From contig NZ_FQXE01000013.1 in NCBI RefSeq assembly GCF_900129885.1, forward strand, positions 92,724-156,723: a stretch of 64,000 nucleotides of DNA, in the 5' to 3' direction. The notes below the pieces were generated by a model. That model worked only from the letters and a program-made list of their open reading frames with translations, had not been told where the DNA came from and searched no databases. The DNA comes from Pollutimonas bauzanensis. Its GTDB lineage: Bacteria; Pseudomonadota; Gammaproteobacteria; Burkholderiales; Burkholderiaceae_B. A program made the position numbers and the translations under genes. Every line of letters begins with the position of its first letter. Positions within the stretch are counted from its first letter, which is position 1. Positions 43,235 to 51,463 of the stretch are shown here, in pieces.

Positions 43235-46200
43235 ATGTCGCAGTTTTTTATTGAAAGGCCGATTTTTGCCTGGGTGATTGCTCTGGCAATCACCTTGGCG
43301 GGTCTGCTAGCCATTCCGAATATGCCGGTTTCGCAGTATCCGGAGGTCGCTCCGCCGGCCATCAGCATACGCGCGACCTATCCGGGCGCTTCGGCGCAGG
43401 AGGTGGCCAATTCCGTCTCCAGCATCATAGAAAACGAACTCAATGGCGCCACGGGCCTGCTGTATTACGAGTCGGTCAGCGATTCCTATGGCGGGTCGCA
43501 AATTACCGCGACCTTCGCCCCGGGCACCGATCCCGCCCTGGCCCAGGTCGATGTCCAGAACCGGATTGCCAATATTACGGCCAAGCTGCCGGCCGCCGTC
43601 ACCCAGCAGGGTCTCAAAGTCAGGCAAAGCAACGCCAGCTTCCTGCTGGTGGTGGCCTTGTCCTCGACCGACGGCTCCTTGAGCCAGGTCGCCCTGGCCG
43701 ACTACATCACGCGCAATATACAGAACCCGATCTCGCGCGTTCCAGGCGTGGGAACCTTCCAGTTGTTCGCGGCGCCGCGCGCCATGCGCATCTGGATAGA
43801 CCCCGACAAGCTGACCGGCTACAAGCTGAGCATGGCGGAAGTCAATGCCGCCGTGGCCAGGCAGAATGTCCTGGTTTCCGCGGGCATCATCGGTTCGCCG
43901 CCCAATCCCGGCGAGCAGCGCGTGACCGCCCCCATCGTGGTGAACGGCCAATTGTCCTCGGTCGGCCAATTCGAAGACATCGTCCTGCGTTCCAATGTGG
44001 ATGGCTCCAGCGTCCGGGTGCGCGACGTGGGGCGGGTCGAGGTCGGCGCCGACAACTATCAGTTCGGGGCGCGCCTGAACGGCAAGCCCACCGCCGCCTT
44101 CGCCATTTCCCTGGCCACCAACGCCAATGCGCTGTCCACGGCCGAAGGGATCAAGGCCCGCATGGACGAGCTCGCCGAGTTCTTCCCGGGCAACATCACC
44201 TACTCCATTCCCTACGACACCACGCCATATGTGCAGATCTCGATCGAGCAGGTGCTGCACACGCTGCTGGAAGCCATGGTGCTGGTGTTCATCGTGATGT
44301 TCGTCTTCCTGCAGAACGTGCGCTATACGCTGATTCCCGCCCTGGTGGTGCCCATCGCGATACTCGGCGCTTTCGCGGTCATGCTTGCGGCGGGCTTTTC
44401 CATCAACGTCCTGACCATGTTCGCGATGGTGCTGGCCATCGGCATCCTGGTCGACGACGCTATCGTGGTGGTGGAGAACGTCGAGCGCATCATGGTGGAG
44501 GAGGGGCTGTCGCCCAAGGAGGCCACCAAGAAGGCCATGCCGCAGATCAGCAGCGCGGTCATCGGGATGACGCTGGTGCTGGCCACGGTATTCCTGCCGC
44601 TGGCCTTCATGAGCGGTTCGGTGGGCGTGATCTACCGCCAGTTCTCGATCGCCATGGCCGTGTCCATCCTGTTTTCCGGCTTCCTGGCGCTGACTTTCAC
44701 CCCCGCCCTTTGCTCCACGATACTCAAGCCCGTGCCCAAGGGCCATCACGAGCAGAAAAAAGGGTTTTTCGGCTGGTTCAACCGTTCCTTCGAGCGCGTC
44801 ACCAGTCGTTATGAAGGCTGGGTCGGGCGCAGCCTGAAGCGCGGCGGCCGCATGATGATCATTTTCCTGCTGTTGCTGCTGGTGCTGGGATGGCTCTATG
44901 CGCGGCTGCCGACATCCTTCCTGCCGCAGGAAGACCAGGGCTATATCGTCGTCAACATGGAGCTGCCGGCGGGTTCCACCGGCAACCGCACCCTGGAGAT
45001 CATCAAGGAGGTCGAGGACTATTTCGACAAGCAGCCCGAAAAGCAGAACATCGTCGCCATCCAGGGCTTCAGCTTCAACGGCAACGGCTTGAATTCGGCC
45101 CTGGCCTTCGTGCCGCTCAAGGATTTCGCGCAGCGCAAAGGGAAGGAGCATTCCGCGCAAGCCGTGGCGAACAGGGCAACCCAGCACCTGATGTTCGGCC
45201 TGCCCGATGCCATGGTCTTCGCCATCGTGCCGCCCGCCATTTCCTCGCTGGGCAACGCGTCGGGCTTCGACCTGCGCCTGCAGGACCGCGGCGGCCAGGG
45301 GCACGATGCGCTGATGGCGGCCACGCAGCAGCTGCTGCAGATGGCCATGCAGAACCCCATGCTGGCCAACACCCGCGTCACCGGCCTGGGGCCGGGCCCG
45401 CAGCTGAGCCTGACCATAGATCGCGCCAAGGCCGCGGCCCTCGGCGTGGATTTCGGCGAAGTCGCCACACTGATTTCCACCTCGTTGGGGTCTTCCTATG
45501 TCGGGCAGTTTCCCAATATGGGCTGGATCCAGAATGTCTGGGTGCAGGCCGAGCAGGCGCATCGCATGAACACCGACGACATCATGAAGCTCAATGCGCG
45601 CAACGGCCAGGGGGAAATGGTGCCGTTGTCGTCATTCGTCAAGGTCGACTGGACGCAGGGGCCGGTTCAGGTCGTGCGCTATAACAGCTATGAATCCATA
45701 CGCCTGGGCGGCGACGCGGCGCCGGGCTACTCCAGCGGCCAGGCCATGGAGGCCATGGAAAGCATGATCGCCAAGCTGCCGCAAGGCTTCGGCTATGAGT
45801 GGACCGGCCTGTCCTACCAGGAAAGGCAGGCGGGCAGCCAATCGCTCATCCTGATGGGCCTGGCCATGCTGGTGGTCTTCATGCTGCTTTGCGCGCTGTA
45901 CGAAAGCTGGGCCATCCCCCTGTCCGTCATGCTGATGGTGCCGCTGGGGATGCTGGGCGCGGTCGGCTTGATTTCCTTGCTGGGCATGTCCAACGATGTG
46001 TACTTCCAGGTGGGGATGATCACCGTGATCGGGCTGGCGGCCAAGAACGCCATCCTGATCGTGGAGTTCGCCAAAGACACCTATGCGCAGGGCGGCAACA
46101 TCATCGACGCGACGGTCGAAGGCGCGCGCCTGCGCTTCCGGCCGATACTGATGACCTCGTTCGCCTTCATCCTGGGCGTCGTGCCGCTGGCCATCGCCAC

Positions 46201-46438
46201 CGGCGCGGGAGCGGCCAGCCAGAACGCGGTGGGCCTGGGCGTGCTGGGCGGCATGCTGGCCGCCACGCCGCTGGCCATGATCTTCGTTCCTACCTTCTTT
46301 GTGGTGGTGTTAACCTTGTTCAAGACCAAGCCCAAGCTGCTGGGCGCCAGCGCGCACATGGCGCCGCTGACTTCAGTTCACCATGGGGCCGATACCGACC
46401 CCGCGGATCATCCTTCCAAAGATGGGGGGCAGGCATGA
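43235..46438 (+). CDS. RND efflux transporter permease (AcrB/HAE1 family)
   Basis: Inner-membrane proton-driven multidrug pump of 1067 residues with twelve transmembrane helices in two homologous halves. The N-terminus SQFFIERPIFAWVIALAITLAGLLAI is diagnostic. The proton-relay Asp pair lies in ILVDDAIVVVENVER (helix 4), and the partner Lys in LIVEFAKDTYAQGG (helix 10). Two large periplasmic loops carry the porter domains. It is slightly longer than AcrB (1049). The stop overlaps the next gene start (ATGA). No regulator gene of the AcrR/TetR kind is adjacent; substrates are unknown. Confidence 0.96.
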   Translation: MSQFFIERPIFAWVIALAITLAGLLAIPNMPVSQYPEVAPPAISIRATYPGASAQEVANSVSSIIENELNGATGLLYYESVSDSYGGSQITATFAPGTDPALAQVDVQNRIANITAKLPAAVTQQGLKVRQSNASFLLVVALSSTDGSLSQVALADYITRNIQNPISRVPGVGTFQLFAAPRAMRIWIDPDKLTGYKLSMAEVNAAVARQNVLVSAGIIGSPPNPGEQRVTAPIVVNGQLSSVGQFEDIVLRSNVDGSSVRVRDVGRVEVGADNYQFGARLNGKPTAAFAISLATNANALSTAEGIKARMDELAEFFPGNITYSIPYDTTPYVQISIEQVLHTLLEAMVLVFIVMFVFLQNVRYTLIPALVVPIAILGAFAVMLAAGFSINVLTMFAMVLAIGILVDDAIVVVENVERIMVEEGLSPKEATKKAMPQISSAVIGMTLVLATVFLPLAFMSGSVGVIYRQFSIAMAVSILFSGFLALTFTPALCSTILKPVPKGHHEQKKGFFGWFNRSFERVTSRYEGWVGRSLKRGGRMMIIFLLLLLVLGWLYARLPTSFLPQEDQGYIVVNMELPAGSTGNRTLEIIKEVEDYFDKQPEKQNIVAIQGFSFNGNGLNSALAFVPLKDFAQRKGKEHSAQAVANRATQHLMFGLPDAMVFAIVPPAISSLGNASGFDLRLQDRGGQGHDALMAATQQLLQMAMQNPMLANTRVTGLGPGPQLSLTIDRAKAAALGVDFGEVATLISTSLGSSYVGQFPNMGWIQNVWVQAEQAHRMNTDDIMKLNARNGQGEMVPLSSFVKVDWTQGPVQVVRYNSYESIRLGGDAAPGYSSGQAMEAMESMIAKLPQGFGYEWTGLSYQERQAGSQSLILMGLAMLVVFMLLCALYESWAIPLSVMLMVPLGMLGAVGLISLLGMSNDVYFQVGMITVIGLAAKNAILIVEFAKDTYAQGGNIIDATVEGARLRFRPILMTSFAFILGVVPLAIATGAGAASQNAVGLGVLGGMLAATPLAMIFVPTFFVVVLTLFKTKPKLLGASAHMAPLTSVHHGADTDPADHPSKDGGQA

Positions 46439-47952
46439 GCCAGGATGTTTTTAAACGGGCGGCCTTCCCGGCGCTGATCATGCTGGCCCTGGCCGGATGC
46501 TCGCTGGCGCCCAAGTACGAGCGCCCTGCGGCGCCCGTGCCGGGGCAGTATCCCGACCAGGCCGCGGTCAAGAACAGCGGCCCGGGCAGCGCCCAGGCGG
46601 TGGCGCCCAATGCCGGCTACAGTTCCGATCTGGGCTGGAGCGAGTTTTTCCGCGACCCCCAGCTCAAGGCGCTGATCGGCCTGTCCCTGGCCAATAACCG
46701 CGACATGCGCATCGCCGTGCAACGCGTACAGGAGGCCAGGGCGCAGTTCGGCATCGTCGAAAGCGACCGCCTGCCCACCCTGGGCATAGGCGGCAACGCC
46801 CAGGTGACGCACAATCCGGAAAACCTGCGCATGAACGGCGCCGACAGCGTCACCCGCTATTACCAGGCGGGCGTGGGCATGACTGCGTTCGAGCTGGATT
46901 TTTTCGGGCGCGTCAAGAACCTGAGCGAAGCCGCTTATCAGCAATACCTGGCTACGGCGCAGGCGACCCGCACGGTGCATATCAACCTGGTGGCTCAGGT
47001 GGCCGAGGCCTACTTCCGGCTGCGCACCGCGCAGCAGCTCGACACCCTGATGCAGAAAACCCTGGAGTCGCGCCAGAACACCTATGCGCTGGTCAAGGCG
47101 CGCTATGACGCGGGGGTGGCTTCCGCGCTGGACCTGAGCCAGGCCAAGACCCAGCTGGACACGGTGCGGGCCGACCGGGCCGGCATCAAGCGGTCCCAGG
47201 CCCAGGCCTTGAATGCCTTGCAATTATTGCTGGGCGTGGAGATTCCCGCCGGCCTGCCGCCCGCGGCGGTGTTCGGGCGCGACCAGGTGCTGGCGGCCAT
47301 TCCCGTCGGCCTGCCCTCGGACTTGCTGGAGCGGCGCCCCGATATCATGGGCGCCGAGAACGCGCTGCTGGCCGCCAACGCGAATATCGGCGCGGCCCGC
47401 GCCGCCTTCTTCCCGAATATCTCGATTACCGGCCTGCTGGGCTTCGCCAGCCCGCAATTGGGCGGTTTGTTCGGTTCCGGCCAGCACTACTGGCAGTTCG
47501 CCCCGCAATTGCAGATGCCCATCTTTTCCGGCGGCGTGAGCGGCAACCTGGATCTGGCCGAGGCGCGCAACCACATCGCGGTGGCGCAATACGAAAAAAC
47601 CATCCAGACCGCATTCCGCGAAGTCGCCGACGCCCTGGCCGGCGAGGCCACCTACGACAGCCAGCTGGAAGCCTTGCGCGCGCTGGAAGCTTCCGCCTCC
47701 GAGACCCTGAAACTGGCCACCTTGCGCTATGAGACCGGGATCGACAGCTTCCTGCAGGTGCAGAACGCCGAGGTCGATTTGTACACGACGCAGCAGACCT
47801 TCTTCCAGATAGGCATGGAGTCGCTGATGAACCGGGTGGAACTCTACAAGGCCCTGGGCGGCGGCTGGCTGGAGGCCTCCGCGGCGGCGCCGCTGGCGCA
47901 AGCCGGCAGCGAGGCCGGCACCGCCGCCGACACGGGGACAAGGGCTCGATAA
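46435..47952 (+). CDS. RND efflux outer-membrane lipoprotein channel (OprM/NodT family)
   Basis: Outer-membrane channel of 505 residues. The signal peptide ends at a lipobox LAGC near Cys20. Two repeated TolC-like halves each give coiled-coil helices; motifs DLGWSEFFRDPQLKALI, ALDLSQAKTQLDTVRAD and FFPNISITGLLGF are typical. The start ATG overlaps the pump stop codon, giving tight coupling. The C-terminal tail is rich in Ala, Gly and Thr. It completes the adaptor-pump-channel operon. Confidence 0.94.
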   Translation: MSQDVFKRAAFPALIMLALAGCSLAPKYERPAAPVPGQYPDQAAVKNSGPGSAQAVAPNAGYSSDLGWSEFFRDPQLKALIGLSLANNRDMRIAVQRVQEARAQFGIVESDRLPTLGIGGNAQVTHNPENLRMNGADSVTRYYQAGVGMTAFELDFFGRVKNLSEAAYQQYLATAQATRTVHINLVAQVAEAYFRLRTAQQLDTLMQKTLESRQNTYALVKARYDAGVASALDLSQAKTQLDTVRADRAGIKRSQAQALNALQLLLGVEIPAGLPPAAVFGRDQVLAAIPVGLPSDLLERRPDIMGAENALLAANANIGAARAAFFPNISITGLLGFASPQLGGLFGSGQHYWQFAPQLQMPIFSGGVSGNLDLAEARNHIAVAQYEKTIQTAFREVADALAGEATYDSQLEALRALEASASETLKLATLRYETGIDSFLQVQNAEVDLYTTQQTFFQIGMESLMNRVELYKALGGGWLEASAAAPLAQAGSEAGTAADTGTRAR

Positions 47953-48008
47953 AAGGCGATAATGGTTGTCAGCGTATTTTTGACCGGAATTGACGGGGTG
48001 CGGGTGAA

Positions 48009-48740
48009 ATGATTGAACTAGGCGTAAATATCGACCATGTAGCCACTTTGCGCCAGCAGCGATTCACTTCCTACCCCGATCCGGTCGTCGCCGCGGTGCG
48101 CGCCGAGGACGCGGGCGCCGACGCGATCACCCTGCACCTGCGCGAGGATCGCCGCCATATACAGGATGCCGATGTGGCGGCCATACGCCCGCTGTTGCGC
48201 ACGCGCATGAATCTGGAATGCGCCATTACCCCCGAGATGCTGGACATCGCCTGCCGCATCCAGCCGCAGGATGTCTGCCTGGTCCCCGAAAAGCGCAGCG
48301 AGCTCACGACCGAGGGCGGCCTGGATGTCGCCGGCCAGTTCGACCTGGTGCGGCGCGCCGTGGCGCAATTGCAGGACGCCGGCATCCGGGTTTCGCTTTT
48401 CATTGATCCGGAAGCGGTCCAGATCGAAGCGGCCCTGCAGGCGGGCGCTCCCGTGATCGAGCTGCATACAGGCGCCTATGCCGAAGCCGGCGACCCCGCC
48501 GCCATCGATTTCGAGCTGATACGCATAAGGGCGGGGATCGCCCTGGCCGCGGGCAAGGGCCTGCGCGTGAACGCGGGCCACGGCCTGCATTACGACAATG
48601 TTCAAACCATCGCGGCCATGCCGGGCATAGACGAGCTCAATATAGGCCATGCCATCGTGGCGCGCGCCATATTCGATGGCTGGGAAAAGGCCATACGCGA
48701 TATGAAGGCGCTCATGCATACAGCCAGGGCGGCTTCCTGA
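48009..48740 (+). CDS. pdxJ: Pyridoxine 5'-phosphate synthase
   Basis: Last step of the deoxyxylulose-dependent vitamin B6 pathway: condenses 1-deoxyxylulose 5-phosphate and 3-amino-2-oxopropyl phosphate into pyridoxine phosphate. 243 residues, TIM barrel. It has [15 protein letters not shown] at the start, [28 protein letters not shown] with the catalytic Glu, FIDPE and the closing [12 protein letters not shown]. The neighbours (RND channel, nitroreductase) are functionally unrelated. The ATG follows a GGGTG, a modest ribosome binding site. Confidence 0.96.
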   Translation: MIELGVNIDHVATLRQQRFTSYPDPVVAAVRAEDAGADAITLHLREDRRHIQDADVAAIRPLLRTRMNLECAITPEMLDIACRIQPQDVCLVPEKRSELTTEGGLDVAGQFDLVRRAVAQLQDAGIRVSLFIDPEAVQIEAALQAGAPVIELHTGAYAEAGDPAAIDFELIRIRAGIALAAGKGLRVNAGHGLHYDNVQTIAAMPGIDELNIGHAIVARAIFDGWEKAIRDMKALMHTARAAS

Positions 48741-48752
48741 AAAGGATAAAAG

Positions 48753-49328
48753 ATGACAGTTGCACCGGTAGACTATTTGTTGACACGCCGCTCCAGCAAG
48801 TTTGTGCAGGCGCCCGGTCCCGATGAATCGCAGTTGGCGCAGATCCTGCAGGCGGCCATGTCCGCGCCGGACCACGGCCGCCTGCAGCCATGGCGCTTTG
48901 CGCTGATCCGCGGGCAGGGCATTGCCCGGCTCGCCGATCTGGCCATATCCGGCATCAAGGCGGCCGGCCTGCCGCTCGCTCCCGAAAAAGAGGCCAATAC
49001 GCGGCGCTGGCTGGACCGCGTCCCCCTGCTGATCGCCATTGCCTGCAAGCTGGACCACGCCAACACCAAGATTCCCGAGCAGGAGCGCATGCTGGCGGTG
49101 GGCGCCGCGGTGATGAATATGCTCAACGCCGCGCATATGCTGGGCTACGGGGCTTTCTGGAGCACCGGGCTGGGGTCGTATGTGGACGAGGTGACCGAGG
49201 CCCTGGGCTTCGACGCGCTGGACTACCGCTTCATGGGGTATCTGGCCATAGGCACGCCAGTACAAGCGCCGGGCCCGGCCCAGCGGCCCGATTTCCACCA
49301 ATTCGTTACTGAATGGACCGGAGCCTGA
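48753..49328 (+). CDS. Nitroreductase family protein, YdjA type
   Basis: FMN-dependent nitroreductase of 191 residues, in the compact YdjA-like group. It has YLLTRRSSKFV at the N-terminus with the FMN-phosphate-binding Arg-Arg-Ser, AAMSAPDHGRLQPWRF near residues 31-46, and LGYGAFWSTG near residues 130-139. E. coli YdjA reduces nitroaromatics and quinone-like compounds, physiological role unknown. It starts 12 bases after pdxJ with AAAGGAT nearby, so it is probably in the same transcript. Confidence 0.9.
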   Translation: MTVAPVDYLLTRRSSKFVQAPGPDESQLAQILQAAMSAPDHGRLQPWRFALIRGQGIARLADLAISGIKAAGLPLAPEKEANTRRWLDRVPLLIAIACKLDHANTKIPEQERMLAVGAAVMNMLNAAHMLGYGAFWSTGLGSYVDEVTEALGFDALDYRFMGYLAIGTPVQAPGPAQRPDFHQFVTEWTGA

Positions 49329-49350
49329 TCCAGTCCGGAGGGCTAGGCAT

Positions 49351-50787
49351 ATGAAGCAACTGAAAACCGACGTGGCCATCATAGGCGCGGGCACGGCCGG
49401 CTTGTCGGCCTATCGCGCCGTGAAGGCATCGGGCGCGAACGCCATACTGATAGAAGGAGGGCCGTACGGCACGACTTGCGCGCGCGTGGGCTGCATGCCC
49501 TCCAAGCTTCTGATCGCGGCGGCCGATATGGCCCACGCGGCGGCGTCGGCGGCGCCTTTCGGCATCCATGTCGATGGGCGGATCCGCATCGACGGTGTCC
49601 AGGTCATGGAACGCGTCAAGCGCGAGCGCGACCGCTTTGTTGGTTTCGTGCTGGAAAGCGTCGACGGCATCGCCGGCAGCGACAAGGTGCGCGGCTATGC
49701 CCGTTATGTCTCCGATACCGTGTTGCGCGTCGACGACCATACCGAAATCCAGGCGGCCCGCAGCGTCATCGCCACCGGCTCGTCGCCGGTAGTGGAAGCG
49801 AGCTACCGGGCGCTGGGCGACCGGGTCATCGTCAACGACGATGTATTCGCATGGGATGACCTGCCGGGCAGCGTGATGGTCGCCGGCGCCGGCGTCATCG
49901 GGCTGGAGCTGGGCCAGGCGCTGGCCAGGCTGGGCGTCAGGGTGCGCCAGATAAACCGCAGCGCCAGCCTGGGCGGCTTGAGCGATCCCGCCGTGCGCGC
50001 CAGCGCCCTGGCGGCGTTCCAGGCCGAGCTCGACCTGCATCTGGAAACCAGGATCATCGATGCGCGGCGGGTGGGTGATCAGGTCGAGATACGCTACCAA
50101 ACGATAGGCCAGCAGGAAATCGTCGAGCGCTTCGACTATCTGCTGGTGGCTGCAGGGCGGCGCCCCAATATCGATATGCTCGATCTGCAGAATACTTCGG
50201 CGGTGCTCGACGGCAAAGGCATGCCTGAATACGACCCCGCCACCCTGCAGCTGGGCCGCGCGCCCATTTTCATCGCGGGCGATGTCAACGGCGTGTTGCC
50301 TGTGCTGCACGAAGCGGCCGACGACGGCCGCATCGCCGGGCAGAATGCGGCGCTTTATCCTGAAGTCGCGCCGGGCAAGCGGCGCGCCCCCATGGCTGTC
50401 GTCTTTTCCGATCCGCAACTGGCGCAGGCCGGCTTGCGTTTCAAGGACCTGCCGCATCGGGTGGCGATAGGCGAAGTCGATTTCGCCGACCAGGGCCGCT
50501 CGCGGGTGATGCTCAAGAACCATGGCAAACTGCGCGTCTACGCCAGCCAGGACGATGGCCGCTTGCTGGGAGCCGAAATGGCGGGGCCCGGCATGGAGCA
50601 CATCGCGCATCTGCTGGCGTGGGCGGTGCAGCAGAAGCTGACTATCGGCGCCATGCTGGAGATGCCGTTCTATCATCCCGTCGTCGAAGAAGGCCTGCGC
50701 ACGGCCTTGCGCCACGCGGCCGAGGAATTGGCGGCGGCCAGGCTGGCCTCCGTGCTGGATGCGGAAAAAATCGTCAACAGCGCGTAG
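49351..50787 (+). CDS. Dihydrolipoyl dehydrogenase-like flavoprotein disulfide reductase
   Basis: 478-residue FAD-dependent pyridine nucleotide-disulfide oxidoreductase. It carries the FAD dinucleotide fold VAIIGAGTAGLSA near the start, the redox disulfide CARVGC followed by MPSKLL, the NAD fold VMVAGAGVIGLELGQ and the FAD motif FIAGDVNG. The C-terminal base is HPVVEE rather than HPHPTxxE of standard lipoamide dehydrogenases. This group is seen in many proteobacteria in addition to the pyruvate-complex E3 (here lpdA at 61.6 kb), so the substrate may be another disulfide or quinone. Not near E1/E2 genes. Confidence 0.82.
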   Translation: MKQLKTDVAIIGAGTAGLSAYRAVKASGANAILIEGGPYGTTCARVGCMPSKLLIAAADMAHAAASAAPFGIHVDGRIRIDGVQVMERVKRERDRFVGFVLESVDGIAGSDKVRGYARYVSDTVLRVDDHTEIQAARSVIATGSSPVVEASYRALGDRVIVNDDVFAWDDLPGSVMVAGAGVIGLELGQALARLGVRVRQINRSASLGGLSDPAVRASALAAFQAELDLHLETRIIDARRVGDQVEIRYQTIGQQEIVERFDYLLVAAGRRPNIDMLDLQNTSAVLDGKGMPEYDPATLQLGRAPIFIAGDVNGVLPVLHEAADDGRIAGQNAALYPEVAPGKRRAPMAVVFSDPQLAQAGLRFKDLPHRVAIGEVDFADQGRSRVMLKNHGKLRVYASQDDGRLLGAEMAGPGMEHIAHLLAWAVQQKLTIGAMLEMPFYHPVVEEGLRTALRHAAEELAAARLASVLDAEKIVNSA

Positions 50788-50793
50788 CGCCGG

Positions 50794-50821
50794 AATGGCC
50801 GCCGTTCTTCAGGCGGCCGTT
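50794..50821. terminator. Bidirectional terminator-like hairpin between convergent genes
   Basis: AATGGCCGCC and GGCGGCCGTT (one G-T pair) pair over 10 bases around an 8-base loop, between the flavoprotein and Sco stop codons. The A and T ends give a short U-tract in each direction. Confidence 0.45.
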
Positions 50822-51417
50822 CAGCCTGCGGGCAGTAGCGACTTCACGCCCTGCGTCAGGGCGTCGACCGATTCGGTGTCCGCCGCCAGCAGGCGCGCGC
50901 GGCCTTCGGCGTCAAACATGTACACGCCGCGGCTGTGGGCGACTTCGTAGTCGTTCTTGTCGCCGCTTCTGGGTTTTTCGATCTGATATGCCACGCGATA
51001 GCGGCGCGCCACATCGGCCACCTGTTTTTCCGTGCCGGTCAGGCCTATGGCGTTCTTGTCAAAGGCGTCGACATAGGACTGCAGGATTTCCGGCGTGTCG
51101 CGATGGGGATCCACGCTGACGAACAGGATGCGCACCTTGCTGGCCTGCGGGCCCAGGTTCAGCATGACTTGCGAAAGCTGGGCCATGGTCGTGGGGCAGA
51201 TATCCGGGCAGCTGGCATAGCCGAAGAACAGCAGGACGGCCTTGCCCTTGAACGTGTCCTGGGTGACGGTTTTGCCGCCGGCGGCTTGCAGCGTGAAGCG
51301 CAGGTCGGGCAGAAAGCCGCGGACATTGTGTATGGGGCCATCGGCCTGGGCAAGCGCCGAACACGCCATGGCGCAGCTGCACGCCAGGGCCAGCACGTAG
51401 CGGAACAAAACACGCAT
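50821..51417 (-). CDS. SCO1/SenC family copper chaperone
   Basis: Thioredoxin-fold protein of 198 residues that delivers copper to the CuA centre of cytochrome c oxidase or maintains its thiols. The copper-binding pair Cys70 and Cys74 in CPDIC and His161 in VAHSRGVYMF are intact. A signal peptide or anchor spans about residues 1-23, so it works in the periplasm. It is the last gene of a five-gene minus-strand string (sensor, regulator, folD, prlC, sco); a 6-bp hairpin lies in the 46 bases before it. A role in respiratory oxidase assembly is inferred from the family. Confidence 0.92.
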   Translation of the reverse strand: MRVLFRYVLALACSCAMACSALAQADGPIHNVRGFLPDLRFTLQAAGGKTVTQDTFKGKAVLLFFGYASCPDICPTTMAQLSQVMLNLGPQASKVRILFVSVDPHRDTPEILQSYVDAFDKNAIGLTGTEKQVADVARRYRVAYQIEKPRSGDKNDYEVAHSRGVYMFDAEGRARLLAADTESVDALTQGVKSLLPAG

Positions 51418-51439
51418 ATCTAGAAAAACCTTGGGATAT

Positions 51440-51455
51440 CAAGCCACGCGGCTTG
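51440..51455. repeat. Small perfect inverted repeat between prlC and sco
   Basis: CAAGCC and GGCTTG flank ACGC. It lies in the 46-base gap between prlC and the sco start on the minus strand. There is no T-run, and function is unclear. Confidence 0.3.
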
Positions 51456-51463
51456 TCCGGGCA

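Noticed and set aside
43307..45562. A 751-codon minus-strand frame opposite the RND pump gene
   Set aside because: His/Gly/Asp-rich shadow of the pump coding strand, no domain or ribosome binding site.
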